Source of the DNA: Paenibacillus ginsengarvi
Lineage (GTDB): Bacteria > Bacillota > Bacilli > Paenibacillales > NBRC-103111
DNA: 64,000 nucleotides
Assembly (NCBI RefSeq): GCF_003626695.1
Contig: NZ_RBAH01000028.1
Location: 54,852 to 118,851 of the forward strand
Direction: 5' to 3'
Under the pieces are notes generated by a model. It was not told where the DNA came from, did no database searches, and saw nothing but the letters and a program-made list of their open reading frames with translations. A program made the position numbers and the translations under genes. Numbering within the stretch: position 1 is the first letter of the stretch; every line of letters starts with the position of its first letter. Shown one piece after another: positions 33,284-43,016 of this stretch.

Positions 33284-36200
33284 TTACCGTCTTTCGATGA
33301 TCAGATTGTCGAATGAGGCGCTAGTGCCATACGTCCGGAACCCGACCTTGCCAGCCGCAATCGAAGTATCGTTAACCGTACTGCCGATTTGGACGCCATT
33401 TACCGAAAGCGCAATGTCTCGCCCGCGCAGCTCAACGGCCAGTTGATAATACGTATTCGTATCATACGAATACGGCGCTTCCCAAAGCTTGGTTAAGGCT
33501 CCGCCAACTTTTCGATATAGTGCAGCTTTGCCCGATTCCAGCCTTGCTTCATAGTAATTGCCCATATCTTTATAACGGAACAGCAGTCCTTGCCCCGCGC
33601 TTGCGCTGCCCGGCTTCACGTCCGCGCGCACGATATAGCTATCCCATGCGTCGTTCCCGGTAGTGATCATGCTTTCCAGTCCTGCGGCGGCGGATTGAAC
33701 GAGGACTTGATTCGTTCCGTCCTGCTGTATGCTCCATGTGCCGTTCCCCGTCTCATTTTTCCAGCGAATAGGAAATGAACCGACGAAACCATTATCGAAG
33801 TTGTCTTTATATACGATATGCCTCGCGTTCGGCAAACCCGGCTCGATGAGCAGATCGTCCACGTATACGCTTCTTACCACTGTTGCTCCATTGTCGTACG
33901 CAGGCTTCGCGAGCGATAACCGGACCTTCTCCAGCACAACGCCGCCCAGCGGATAAAATTTGCGCTCATAATCGCCCGTCCCCGTTCCTGTGTTGTAGGT
34001 TCCGACCGTTCTCCACGTCCCGTCCGTCAGCACCTCGACCGTCATTACCGCATCTCCGCCGCCTGGTTTAACGCGAAGGGAGAGCACCGCATTCCCGTCG
34101 ATCCAGCGGTAAACGTCGCGCCCCACTGTAAGAACGTCATCGTTTCCGCCACTGGTCCACAGCTTCATGGCGCCGGACGCGGCGCTTATGCCGGATGCTG
34201 CCGGCGTACCCGCTTGCGCAATTGTCCATTTGTCGATGTTATCGAACGTTTCGATACTGTCGGTATCGAGATATTCCTGAAGCTGCATCGTTTTCAGCCA
34301 GACGCTCGCCCGCTGCCCGTTCGCCCCGCCGGCAGTCGGTTCTCCTATGCTGACAAGCAGCTTCTCCAGCCTGCTTCCGGCGATTTTATAGTAGCGCTTC
34401 TCGAAACTGCCGCTCCCGTTCCCCGGATAATACTCTTCGAGACGCTTCGTCACACCGTCGATGGTAGCTTCCACCGTCAAGAAGCTGCCGCTCGCGACTT
34501 TCGCTTCCACCATCAAATAAGGAGTCCGGCTTATATCCATGTTCAGTTGGTTCTTATAATAAGCTAACGAATCGCGCCCGCTTGTGCCGTTATACCACAT
34601 TTCCGCAATTCCGTCGTTGCTGGCGAAGCCGTAATCGGAAGCGGCCATGCTCGGCCCGCTAACGCTCCAATCGCCAACATTGTACAGGTCGGCAACATCG
34701 CGGTTCGCCCGGGTACGATCCATGTAGAGCGCCAGCTCGCGGAAAGAAGCGCTTCTCCGTTCCCCGACAATCTCATTCTCCAGACCGGGAGGCTCCGATA
34801 TGCCAAGAACGATCCGGTTCAGCTTCGTGCCCCAGCCGCGGATGTCGTAATACCGTTTTTGGAAATAGTCCGAATCCTCGGTCGTATATTCCTCCACCCG
34901 ATGGCTCTGACCGTCCACGATGACGTCCACCGTGACGAAGGTGCCCGGCGCAAGTTTCATGTCAAGCATGAGCCTGCTGTAGAGACTAATATCGACGTTG
35001 AAGTCCCGATTGTAATGAAGAATGTCGCGTCCGGACGTATTCGCGTACGACATCTCGGCTTCGCCGTTATGGGAAGCGAATTGGTAGGACGTATTGGCGG
35101 GCGCGGCGCCCAGCTTCCAATTGCTTAGACTTGTAAAATCGTCGAGCCGTTGCTTCCGGTCGCCGGATTTATGAACGCTAATATCGTTTAAGGTTACGCT
35201 TACCGGCTGACCGCTGCTCCCGCCGATATCTCCGTCCGGTTCTCCGATGCTTATCCGCAGCTTTTCCAGCACGTTGCCGGAAATGTTGAAATACAGCTTC
35301 TCATTGCTTCCGTTCCCTTTGTAATAACCGACCAATCGTTTGGCCACCCCATCGATCCAGGCTTCCACGGTCAGATGCGCATTTGCCGGAACCGCAGCAT
35401 CGACGGACAAATACCGGTAGCCTGCAATGTTCAGGCCGATGTTATTCTTGTCGTAATACAAAGTGTCTTTGATGTTGGTGACGCCGTCAGAAGAACTCGA
35501 GTTTTCCCTATACCACATGGTCGCCGATCCGTTATTGGCGGTAAATCCGAAATTATCGGTTCCGTTCATCGAGTGGGCGCCGAGCGCCCAGCCGGAAACA
35601 TCGGCAAAATGGTCCACCGCTAGGCTTTCCGCTGCCGCAGCGCCCGTATCGAAGAAGAAGCTTGCTTCCGGGCCGATTCCTCCAAGCCCGCCATGCGTCG
35701 TGTAATCCACGTATAGATTGACGGCACCGTCTATACCGATCGCCACGTCTGCCGTCTCAACCTGTTGCCCCGGCGCCATGTCGCCTACCGTATAGGCAAC
35801 CGTACCGCCTTGCGGAGTTACGAATGTAAGCTGTACGTTCTCGAGCCGGTATTCCCTTCTGTTGATCAGGAGAAGCTTGAGGTGTTCGCCATCCGGCTTG
35901 CGATATATGACCGCAACGTCGTCGAATAGTTGTTTCAGCCCTTCCACCATTTCAGGATGAAGCTCTAGCGATCCATTGTCTGTCGACAGCCCGGGATGCC
36001 GGGGCTTATAGTCCGTTAACCCGGAATAATACATAACTCCGCTCCAGCCTTGCGCTAGTACCGAGTCGTACCAGCGTTTGGTCAGATGATCGATATTCGC
36101 TTCATAATCTTTCTCGTTGTAGGCGTTCGCCTTGTAAAGTCCCCATTCGGTCAAAATCGCCGGCTGCGAGCTGCCGAGGCTGTCGATACGCTCCTTATAC

Positions 36201-37732
36201 CCGTTCGCAGAATGGTTGTATAAATTGAATGCCATCACATCCGCTCCGTCATTCACATAAGGGCCGTTATGATTGCTGTACAAGCTCGGCCGTCGATACG
36301 GATCGGTACCCCGAACCGCTTCCGTCCGGTTGCCGAGCATCTGCTCGATGTCCGCATATCTCGTTCCCGTAAACTCGTTGCCGATCCCGAAGGCGAGTAC
36401 ATTCGGCGACTCCCGCAGCGCTTTGACGAGCAGCTCGGTCTGCATCAGGCTTTTGTCGCTATCCAGGTCGTTATCGTACACCTTCGTCAGCAGCTCGCTA
36501 AAATCGATTACACTGTCCGTCGCGGACGGCAGAATGAGCAGCCCATACTGCTCTGCTGCAGCGAGCAGACCCGGACTCGGCGCGTCCCCGCGTATCGCGT
36601 TCGCTCCCGCGAGCTTGGCAAGCTCAAGGAACGAACGGCCTTTCTCCTCATTGTACATGGTGGCTCCTCCGTTCAGCCCTTTTACGAGGAACGGTTCGCC
36701 GTTCACATACAGTTTGCGGCCCGCCTTTGTTTCGATGACAGTCCCGTGAAAAGAAATCGACGCTGCATCGACTTTCGACGCGCCGTTCCATATTTCCGCG
36801 GTAGCCGTATAGGACATGAAGCGGGCTCGCGGCGACCAAGAGAACGAGACGGACTTCACTCCTCCGGCCGGTATCGACTGGCCGCCTACCGTCTGATCGA
36901 ATACGACCGTATTGTCCCGATCCCGGATGGTCAGTTTGACGGTAGCGTTCATCGCAGACGCCGTATCGTTGCGGACGGGGATGTCGAATAAATGCTCGGC
37001 CGTGTAAGTTGCCGTATCGACAGTAGCCGGATGCGCCCGGTTGATGCCCGCTATGTAAACGCCTGGGACACGGATCAGCTTGACGTCGCCGAGAATGCCT
37101 GCCTTGCCCGCATACGTATCGTCAGGTCTTTGCCGGATAATCCAAAACTCCTTCCTCGGATCGTCGTTGATCCGGACCGCGATCGTATTTGTCCCTTCTA
37201 CGAGCAGACTGCTGACATCGTAAACGTCGTTCCAGTCGAAGGAATGCAGATTGTAGTAGTCCGTCGATTGCTTGTTATATCCCCAATACGAGCCGAACTG
37301 CTTCTCGGAAAGCGCCCCGTGCAGCCCGGGATTGGTCAGCTTCGTGCCGTTCACCCATATTTCCGCTTCATCGAGTACACGGTCGAACTTCAAATATTTG
37401 ACGCGATCGGCCGCGTGGATCGTAAAACTTTTGCGATACCAGAACACGTAACCGCCTTCAATACTTTGCGGATAACTGCCATATAAGTTCGAGACGGAGC
37501 CGTCGTCCGGGATCGACCGGGTCGTCCATGCCGAATCGTCGAACGAGGGTGCAGAATAAGCCGGATCGTCCGACAAGCTGAACTTCCAGACTCCGTTCAA
37601 CGAAACGGTCTGGCGTTCGGCCGCACCGACGTTTGGAATATCGGCGAAGCAGCTGCTCGAGAACAAGGAAACCAACATCGCCCCAATAATGGAGACGAGC
37701 ACAGCTCTAGCATTTCTAAAGCGCTTAACCAT
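33284..37732 (-). CDS. Secreted multi-domain GH2 glycoside hydrolase
   Basis: About 1,482 residues, with a signal peptide (MVKRFRNARAVLVSIIGAML to SSCFA). N-terminal GH2 sugar-binding domain (QTVSLNGVWKFSLSDDPAYS), immunoglobulin-like domain and TIM barrel with acid/base Glu453 in FGIGNEFTGT and nucleophile Glu529 in AILTEWGLYK, so activity is likely of the beta-galactosidase/glucuronidase type. From about residue 700 come four related repeats of about 150 residues (each W-x-LG/S, SNDGIAEMWY-like, LEKLxISIGEP-like), then a C-terminal LamG/DUF1080-like domain (from about 1305). These should bind carbohydrate. GGGAGGATACTTGAG precedes the ATG; a GTGGACCA palindrome sits 56 bp upstream. It is the likely extracellular enzyme of the locus. 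Confidence 0.9.
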   Translation of the reverse strand: MVKRFRNARAVLVSIIGAMLVSLFSSSCFADIPNVGAAERQTVSLNGVWKFSLSDDPAYSAPSFDDSAWTTRSIPDDGSVSNLYGSYPQSIEGGYVFWYRKSFTIHAADRVKYLKFDRVLDEAEIWVNGTKLTNPGLHGALSEKQFGSYWGYNKQSTDYYNLHSFDWNDVYDVSSLLVEGTNTIAVRINDDPRKEFWIIRQRPDDTYAGKAGILGDVKLIRVPGVYIAGINRAHPATVDTATYTAEHLFDIPVRNDTASAMNATVKLTIRDRDNTVVFDQTVGGQSIPAGGVKSVSFSWSPRARFMSYTATAEIWNGASKVDAASISFHGTVIETKAGRKLYVNGEPFLVKGLNGGATMYNEEKGRSFLELAKLAGANAIRGDAPSPGLLAAAEQYGLLILPSATDSVIDFSELLTKVYDNDLDSDKSLMQTELLVKALRESPNVLAFGIGNEFTGTRYADIEQMLGNRTEAVRGTDPYRRPSLYSNHNGPYVNDGADVMAFNLYNHSANGYKERIDSLGSSQPAILTEWGLYKANAYNEKDYEANIDHLTKRWYDSVLAQGWSGVMYYSGLTDYKPRHPGLSTDNGSLELHPEMVEGLKQLFDDVAVIYRKPDGEHLKLLLINRREYRLENVQLTFVTPQGGTVAYTVGDMAPGQQVETADVAIGIDGAVNLYVDYTTHGGLGGIGPEASFFFDTGAAAAESLAVDHFADVSGWALGAHSMNGTDNFGFTANNGSATMWYRENSSSSDGVTNIKDTLYYDKNNIGLNIAGYRYLSVDAAVPANAHLTVEAWIDGVAKRLVGYYKGNGSNEKLYFNISGNVLEKLRISIGEPDGDIGGSSGQPVSVTLNDISVHKSGDRKQRLDDFTSLSNWKLGAAPANTSYQFASHNGEAEMSYANTSGRDILHYNRDFNVDISLYSRLMLDMKLAPGTFVTVDVIVDGQSHRVEEYTTEDSDYFQKRYYDIRGWGTKLNRIVLGISEPPGLENEIVGERRSASFRELALYMDRTRANRDVADLYNVGDWSVSGPSMAASDYGFASNDGIAEMWYNGTSGRDSLAYYKNQLNMDISRTPYLMVEAKVASGSFLTVEATIDGVTKRLEEYYPGNGSGSFEKRYYKIAGSRLEKLLVSIGEPTAGGANGQRASVWLKTMQLQEYLDTDSIETFDNIDKWTIAQAGTPAASGISAASGAMKLWTSGGNDDVLTVGRDVYRWIDGNAVLSLRVKPGGGDAVMTVEVLTDGTWRTVGTYNTGTGTGDYERKFYPLGGVVLEKVRLSLAKPAYDNGATVVRSVYVDDLLIEPGLPNARHIVYKDNFDNGFVGSFPIRWKNETGNGTWSIQQDGTNQVLVQSAAAGLESMITTGNDAWDSYIVRADVKPGSASAGQGLLFRYKDMGNYYEARLESGKAALYRKVGGALTKLWEAPYSYDTNTYYQLAVELRGRDIALSVNGVQIGSTVNDTSIAAGKVGFRTYGTSASFDNLIIERR

Positions 37733-37787
37733 CTCAAGTATCCTCCCTTCAAAATGAAAAGCAGGTAGACATCTTGACATCTGGCAT

Positions 37788-37800
37788 GTGGACCATCCAC
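37788..37800. promoter_or_regulatory. GTGGACCATCCAC operator before the GH2 gene (site B)
   Basis: Perfect GTGGA-CCA-TCCAC palindrome, extended by flanking T and A. It lies between the regulator's stop and the GH2 start and so would control the hydrolase. Confidence 0.75.
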
Positions 37801-37840
37801 AATTCGTGCAAGGAAAGCTTCGCGATCCCCGCCTCCCTTG

Positions 37841-38914
37841 CTATTCCACTTCGTTCGGTAACGTCGATTCCCTGACAATCAGTTCGGTAGCAATAACTTG
37901 CTTCATCTCAATCCCTCTCCTTTCCATTTGAGCCATAAGTGCATCGAACGCTTGTCGCGCCACTTTTTGTTTCGGGAATTTTACCGAAGTGAGCGGTACG
38001 AGCGCGATTTCCGTGTTGTAGGAGTTGTCATAGCCCATGACGGCCACTTCCGCGGGAATGTGGAAGCCGCTCTTGATGAGCACATTCATCGCCCGAATCG
38101 CAATCAGATCGTTGTATGCGATAATGCCGTCCATCCGACCGTCTCTCGCTCGCTCGATCAATTGGGTATCGAAGTCTTCATCGATTGCAGACATTCTGCC
38201 GAGATCGAGCCCCCGTTCCTGGACGGCCTTCTCAAGCCCCTTATGACGGAGCTGGGATAAATAGCTGTCCGGATAGTCGTCGATATACATAATATGACGA
38301 CGTCCATGCTCCATCATATGGAGAGCCCCAAGGTAACTGCCTTCGCCCTGATCAAAGATGATATGGGGCAGCCCTTCCATACTGTAATGGATCCGATTAA
38401 TCAGGATGACGGGAACGCCTGATGCGAATATTTTCTCATAAAGGTCGGTATTTTGCCCGCTAAGGTGAGGCGCCGCGATAATGCCCTTCACGGATTGGTT
38501 CTGGATGCCGGCCAAAATATTCCTTTCTTTCTCCGGATCGTTGCCGATCAAGCAAAGCACCAGCTTGAATCTCCGCTCATAAGCGATGGTTTCGACTTCC
38601 CGGGAAAGCTCTCCGTAAAAATAAACCGACGTGTCGGGAATAATCAGGACGATCGACTGCGAGGAATTTTCGAGCGAGTCGATCTGCTCCTTGGGCGGAA
38701 TATAAACGCCCTTCCCCCGACGTTTAATCAAATACCCTTCCGCCACCAGTTCCGATATCGCTTTATTGACGCTGAATCGGCTCACATTCAAATCTTCGGC
38801 CATATCGCGTTCCGATTCCAATCGCAACTCTTTGCCGTTTTCAGCTCTTTTACCGATCTCATCGCGTATAAACTGTTTGATTTTATGATATAAAAAGCTG
38901 TTGTCGAACTTCAT
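37841..38914 (-). CDS. GntR-LacI hybrid transcriptional regulator (AraR-like)
   Basis: 357 residues. N-terminal winged helix of the GntR type (FIRDEIGKRAENGKEL, SERDMAEDLNVSRFSVNKAI, GYLIKRRGKGVYIP) joined to a LacI/periplasmic-binding effector domain (VLIIPDTSVYFYGELSREVE, VAVMGYDNSYNTEIALVPLT, RESTLPNE), the layout of Bacillus AraR. It should repress in the absence of a sugar effector. GGGAGATGGAAAC precedes the ATG, and a perfect GTGGACCATCCAC palindrome sits 26 bp upstream of the start, which indicates self-control. The same motif upstream of the GH2 and 675-residue genes defines the likely regulon. Confidence 0.92.
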   Translation of the reverse strand: MKFDNSFLYHKIKQFIRDEIGKRAENGKELRLESERDMAEDLNVSRFSVNKAISELVAEGYLIKRRGKGVYIPPKEQIDSLENSSQSIVLIIPDTSVYFYGELSREVETIAYERRFKLVLCLIGNDPEKERNILAGIQNQSVKGIIAAPHLSGQNTDLYEKIFASGVPVILINRIHYSMEGLPHIIFDQGEGSYLGALHMMEHGRRHIMYIDDYPDSYLSQLRHKGLEKAVQERGLDLGRMSAIDEDFDTQLIERARDGRMDGIIAYNDLIAIRAMNVLIKSGFHIPAEVAVMGYDNSYNTEIALVPLTSVKFPKQKVARQAFDALMAQMERRGIEMKQVIATELIVRESTLPNEVE

Positions 38915-38939
38915 GTTTCCATCTCCCAGCTATTGGCGC

Positions 38940-38952
38940 GTGGACCATCCAC
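38940..38952. promoter_or_regulatory. GTGGACCATCCAC operator before the regulator (site A)
   Basis: Perfect palindrome preceded by TTGGCGC. Also followed by CACTAT...ATAGTG, which could be part of an extended site or a promoter feature. Positions the regulator under its own control. Confidence 0.75.
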
Positions 38953-39092
38953 TATGATTGATTATAGTGCCCGCGTAGAAAAGCGTCAAGTTCCTTGCCG
39001 CAAAAAGAGGTTGTCGGATTTGGAGCGGACAAACCGGTAATGGTATAGTTAAGACATTGCAGAATCTATACATATCGTTTGGAGGAAACCAT

Positions 39093-40331
39093 ATGCCATC
39101 ACAACGCGATTTGGAAAAATATGCGGAGCTGGCCGTCCGCGTAGGCATCAACGTCCAGCCGGGGCAAACGCTCGTCGTAACCGCCCCGCTGTCCGCTGCG
39201 GAGCTTGTTCGCTTGATCGCCGAGAAAGCGTACGAAGCGGGCGCCAAAAACGTTCACGTGGAGTATAACGACGAACAATTAACCCGGATCAAGTACAAGC
39301 TTGCCCCGGAAGAAGCGTTCACCGAATACCCGATGTTTCGGGCGAAGGGCTGGGAGGAGTTCGCGGAAAATGGCGCCGGCTTCCTCAGCATCTATTCCCC
39401 GAATCCCGATCTGCTTGAAGGCATCGATCCGCAGCGCATCGCTACGGCGACCAAAACGGCGGGAATCGCGCTCCAGGGCTGGCGCAATTACACGATGGCG
39501 CACCGCGTCGCATGGTCGCTTATATCGACGCCTACGCCCGAATGGGCGAGCAAAATATTCCCGGATCTCCCGGAAGGCGAAGCCGAAAGCCGGCTGTGGG
39601 AGATGATTCTGCAGGCGGTTCGCGTCGATCGGGATGATCCGGTCGCCGCCTGGAAGGAGCACAACGCCCGTCTCGCGAAAACGGTCGACTACTTGAACGC
39701 CAAGCAGTACAAGCAGCTCGTCTACCACGCCGAAGGAACCGATCTCACCGTCGATATGCCGGACCGTCACGTCTGGCACGGAGGCTCCACCGAAAACGAG
39801 AAAGGCGTCACGTTTAACCCGAACATGCCGACGGAGGAAGTGTTTACGATGCCGCATAAGGACGGCGCGAACGGCGTCGTCCGCAGCACGCGCCCGCTCA
39901 ACTACGGCGGCAACCTGATCGACAATTTCACGCTCCGCTTCGAAAATGGTAAAGTGGTCGACTTCACCGCCGAGAAAGGCTACGACACGCTGAAGCTGCT
40001 GCTCGATTCCGACGAAGGCGCGCGCAGACTCGGCGAGCTTGCGCTCGTGCCGAACCGTTCGCCGATCTCCGATACGAAGCTCGTGTTCTACAACACGCTG
40101 TTCGACGAGAACGCTTCTTGCCACTTCGCGCTCGGCCGCGCTTATCCGACAACGATCGAAGGCGGCACGGAGATGACGAAAGAGCAGCTTACCGAACACG
40201 GAGCGAACGACAGTCTCGTGCACGTCGATTTCATGATGGGCGGACCCGACTTAAGCATCGACGGCATTACGCAGGACGGCCGGACCGAGCCGATATTCCG
40301 CGACGGCAACTGGGCGATCGAGCTGGGCTAA
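39093..40331 (+). CDS. M29-family aminopeptidase (AmpS/PepS type)
   Basis: Cytosolic metallo-aminopeptidase, about 412 residues, the normal length. Family features: LVVTAPLSAAELVRLIAEKA, NVHVEYNDEQLTRIKY near the start, and the metal-binding region MPTEEVFTMPHKDGANGVVR, then CHFALGRAYPTTIEGG and DSLVHVDFMMGGPDLSIDG (Glu, His, Glu, His, Asp ligands). Removes N-terminal residues from peptides. TTGGAGGAAACCAT precedes the ATG. Monocistronic with a strong terminator behind it. Confidence 0.93.
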   Translation: MPSQRDLEKYAELAVRVGINVQPGQTLVVTAPLSAAELVRLIAEKAYEAGAKNVHVEYNDEQLTRIKYKLAPEEAFTEYPMFRAKGWEEFAENGAGFLSIYSPNPDLLEGIDPQRIATATKTAGIALQGWRNYTMAHRVAWSLISTPTPEWASKIFPDLPEGEAESRLWEMILQAVRVDRDDPVAAWKEHNARLAKTVDYLNAKQYKQLVYHAEGTDLTVDMPDRHVWHGGSTENEKGVTFNPNMPTEEVFTMPHKDGANGVVRSTRPLNYGGNLIDNFTLRFENGKVVDFTAEKGYDTLKLLLDSDEGARRLGELALVPNRSPISDTKLVFYNTLFDENASCHFALGRAYPTTIEGGTEMTKEQLTEHGANDSLVHVDFMMGGPDLSIDGITQDGRTEPIFRDGNWAIELG

Positions 40332-40348
40332 TCCGCATCCGCGACTAC

Positions 40349-40385
40349 AAACCGCACCTGAAAAGGTGCGGTTTGCTGCCTTTTA
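40349..40385 (+). terminator. Terminator after the aminopeptidase
   Basis: AAACCGCACCT pairs with AGGTGCGGTTT around GAAA, followed by TTTTATT after six bases. Confidence 0.7.
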
Positions 40386-40522
40386 TTCTCACCGTAAACG
40401 GTGAAAAACAGAAAATGTATGGTTAGCGGCGGCGGATTAAGGTATAATAGCGACGAAAAAGCGAACAAGCCAGACATCCAAAGCGGTAGGCCGCAATCCG
40501 GAACCGGGAAGTGGGAGAACAG

Positions 40523-41290
40523 ATGAAAATTGCTGCACAGCTGTACACGCTCCGCGAGTTTTTGAAGACGGAAGAAGATATCGCCGCTACACTGCAAAAG
40601 GTGAAAGAAATCGGCTATAACGAGGTGCAAGTTTCGGGTCTCGGGCCGATCGGCGACGAAGCGCTGAAAACGATCGTGGATCGCGTAGGTCTTCATATTT
40701 GCGCGACGCACATCCCGTTCGCGGACATGGTGAACGATCTGGACGCCGTTATTGCCAAGCACAAGCTGTGGGATTGCAAATATGTCGGCATCGGCGGATT
40801 GCCGGGCGAATACCGGAGCAGCGCGGAAGGATACGCCACGTTTGCGAAGCTCGCCTCCGATATTTCGCGCAAGCTGAAGGAAGCCGGCCTGCAATTCATT
40901 TATCATAACCATGCGTTCGAATTCGCCAAATTCGAAGGCAAATCCGGCATGGAGATCCTGTTTGACGAGTCCGACGCAAGCGCTTTCGGCTTCGAGCTGG
41001 ACGTGCACTGGGTACAAGCCGGCGGCGCCGACCCAATCGAATGGATTCGCAAAGTAAACGGACGCATGCAAGTCGTCCATCTGAAAGACTTCGTCGTAAC
41101 GCCGAACAGCGAGCGGTTGTTTGCCGAAATCGGCGAAGGCAATATGAATTTCCGCGGCATTTTGCAGGCTTGCGAGGAAACGGGCGTAGAGTTTGGTGCC
41201 GTCGAGCAGGACAATTGCTACGGGCGCGATCCCTTCGAATGTCTCGCGGTCAGCGCGCGCAATCTGAAGGCGCTCGGCGCTTCGTTCTAA
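40523..41290 (+). CDS. Sugar phosphate isomerase/epimerase-like TIM-barrel protein
   Basis: About 255 residues of the xylose-isomerase-like superfamily (AP endonuclease-2 fold). MKIAAQLYTLREFLKTEED, ICATHIPFADM, LQFIYHNHAFEFAKFEGKSG (metal and substrate histidines), FELDVHWVQAGGADPIEWI and VGAVEQDNCYGRDPFECLAV supply the expected Glu/His/Asp metal ligands. Probably acts on a sugar, inositol or a related keto compound; the exact substrate is unknown. GTGGGAGAACAG precedes the ATG. A GTG four codons earlier is in frame but overlaps the ribosome site. Stands alone between two terminators. Confidence 0.88.
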   Translation: MKIAAQLYTLREFLKTEEDIAATLQKVKEIGYNEVQVSGLGPIGDEALKTIVDRVGLHICATHIPFADMVNDLDAVIAKHKLWDCKYVGIGGLPGEYRSSAEGYATFAKLASDISRKLKEAGLQFIYHNHAFEFAKFEGKSGMEILFDESDASAFGFELDVHWVQAGGADPIEWIRKVNGRMQVVHLKDFVVTPNSERLFAEIGEGNMNFRGILQACEETGVEFGAVEQDNCYGRDPFECLAVSARNLKALGASF

Positions 41291-41304
41291 ACCGCATAAT
41301 AAGC

Positions 41305-41349
41305 AAACAGGAAGGTCCGCTTTAGGCGGCCTTCCTGTTTTATTTTTTT
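41305..41349 (+). terminator. Terminator after the isomerase-like gene
   Basis: AAACAGGAAGG pairs with CCTTCCTGTTT and is followed by TATTTTTTT. It also abuts the stop of the convergent small gene. Confidence 0.85.
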
Positions 41350-41764
41350 ATCGTGTATGCTGCGGTTGAAGCGCTTCGCCCGCGAGTTGTTTGCCCGGGA
41401 TCAGATCCTCCGCGCGAATCGGCTCGCCCGCCAAGGGACGCTCCAGCTCCCAGGACCATGCTGCACTTTTGCGGGCGCTATCGAGCCAGTCCAGCAGATC
41501 CCCATCCTCTTGCCGGACGGTTTCTTCGGCATAGGCTTGGGCTACCGGACTGCGTACGCCCCGTTCATCCAGCATATGTAATGCCGCTGCCGGTACAGCC
41601 TCCGGTTTGCCGGGATCGAGCCACAAATACGCTTCGTGCAGCATTTGCCGTTCCACTTTCGCTTTTTGTTCTCTATATATGGCGCAGTCCCCTTCGGCTT
41701 CGGCGATGAGCCGCTTCAGGCGTTTGCGCTCCTCCATCCATTTGGCCAGACGGTACAAGATCAT
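41348..41764 (-). CDS. Small hypothetical coiled-coil protein
   Basis: About 138 residues. The N-terminal 60 residues form a basic, heptad-like helix (YRLAKWMEERKRLKRLIAEA, then YREQKAKVERQMLHEA). The rest is acidic with WLDSARKSAAWSWELERPLA. No signal, no known domain. AAAGGAG with eight bases of spacing supports the ATG used. Stands alone; no function proposed. Confidence 0.6.
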   Translation of the reverse strand: MILYRLAKWMEERKRLKRLIAEAEGDCAIYREQKAKVERQMLHEAYLWLDPGKPEAVPAAALHMLDERGVRSPVAQAYAEETVRQEDGDLLDWLDSARKSAAWSWELERPLAGEPIRAEDLIPGKQLAGEALQPQHTR

Positions 41765-41942
41765 CTGTTCCACTCCTTTCGGTATTCGTTTTCATTGTAA
41801 GGTGGAAACATTAAGCCAACATTAGCGCACCGTTAATTTAATGTGACAATCTTGTAACAATCGCGGCCTAAGATGGGAACCTGCTCATTTGTTATTCAGT
41901 ATGCCTCGAAATGAATTTTTCAATCCGAACACGAATGTTGCT

Positions 41943-43016
41943 TTAGTCCGCCGATCGCGCTTTTCCGGTCGATTCCCTCTCGATAAGATCGTACTCCAGC
42001 ACTTCCCTGCTATGCAGCCTCTCCGGCTGCTTCAAACGTTCCATCAGCAGCCTAACCGCCACAGCACCGGACGGTCCGGTTGGCATCCTCAAAGACGTCA
42101 TCTGCGGTACGGCCAATACGGCATGCAAATCGTCGAAGCCGACAACGGATACTTCATCGGGAATCGGGACGTCCTCCTCCTTCAGAGCATGCATTGCCCC
42201 GAGCGCGTAGTTATCGTTTGCCCCGATCACTGCGCTTGGTCTTAACCCTTCTAGCCATGCCTCCTTCATTCGGCGGTAAGAGACTGTCACCTCCTCGCCG
42301 GGAGTGATGACGGGATGATCCTTTATCTCTACAAGCGTCGGCTGTAGCTCCGCTTCGTACATCGCTTGCAGGTACCCTTCCCTACGCTCGTACTCCGTGC
42401 CGCTTTCCGCCTTTTTGGACAGATAGGCGATGTTGCGGTGTCCCAGCCCGAGCAAATACTGGGTCGCAGCGCGGCCGGCCCCTTTATTGTCAAAACGAAT
42501 GGAGTCGATACGGTTGTGGATAAAATCTCGTCTGGTTGTATTAACCGCAACGCCTGATTCCGCCAAATCGATTAACAAGCCGTCATGCTTTTTTTCGGTG
42601 GCCCCACCGACGAAAGTCACTCCGGCGACTCGCTGCTGCTTTAATAAATCGATGGCCTGGACGAGATCATCCGAATGGGGATTGACATATTGCAGGATGA
42701 CGCCGTAATTGTACGATTTTGCGGTTTGTTGAAAATTGGTGATAAGCGGGGCAAATACTCCGCGGACAATATCGGCCAGCACAATGCCCAGCAACGAGTT
42801 TTTGCCGGTTGTCAGTCCGCTGGCAAAGTTATCCTTGCGATATCCGAGCTCCTCGGCCGCTTTATTGACTCTTTCCTTCATTTGCTCCGATACGCCAGGA
42901 ATGGACGCCAATGCTTTGGACACCGTCGTCCGGTCCACATTCAAATATTTTGCGATATCTTTCATCGTTACTTTCTTTTTGGGTTCCATACGATTTCCAA
43001 CTTGTTTTGTGTCCAT
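41943..43016 (-). CDS. LacI-family transcriptional regulator
   Basis: About 357 residues. N-terminal LacI HTH (MKDIAKYLNVDRTTVSKALA), hinge region, and a periplasmic-binding effector domain (NSLLGIVLADIVRGVFAPLI, GVTFVGGATEKKHDGLLIDL, PDEVSVVGFDDLHAVLAVPQ). Likely a sugar-responsive repressor. The ATG chosen follows AGGAGAGACT, though it leaves 13 residues before the MKDIAKYL motif; an ATG 17 codons upstream lacks a ribosome site. It diverges from the AT-rich esterase gene and a TCACCCGGGTGA palindrome lies between them, so that gene is the probable target. Confidence 0.88.
   Translation of the reverse strand: MDTKQVGNRMEPKKKVTMKDIAKYLNVDRTTVSKALASIPGVSEQMKERVNKAAEELGYRKDNFASGLTTGKNSLLGIVLADIVRGVFAPLITNFQQTAKSYNYGVILQYVNPHSDDLVQAIDLLKQQRVAGVTFVGGATEKKHDGLLIDLAESGVAVNTTRRDFIHNRIDSIRFDNKGAGRAATQYLLGLGHRNIAYLSKKAESGTEYERREGYLQAMYEAELQPTLVEIKDHPVITPGEEVTVSYRRMKEAWLEGLRPSAVIGANDNYALGAMHALKEEDVPIPDEVSVVGFDDLHAVLAVPQMTSLRMPTGPSGAVAVRLLMERLKQPERLHSREVLEYDLIERESTGKARSAD

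Noticed and set aside
39279..40223. 314-codon minus-strand frame opposite the M29 aminopeptidase
   Set aside because: Arginine/valine-rich shadow of a gene with clear metal-binding motifs on the plus strand.
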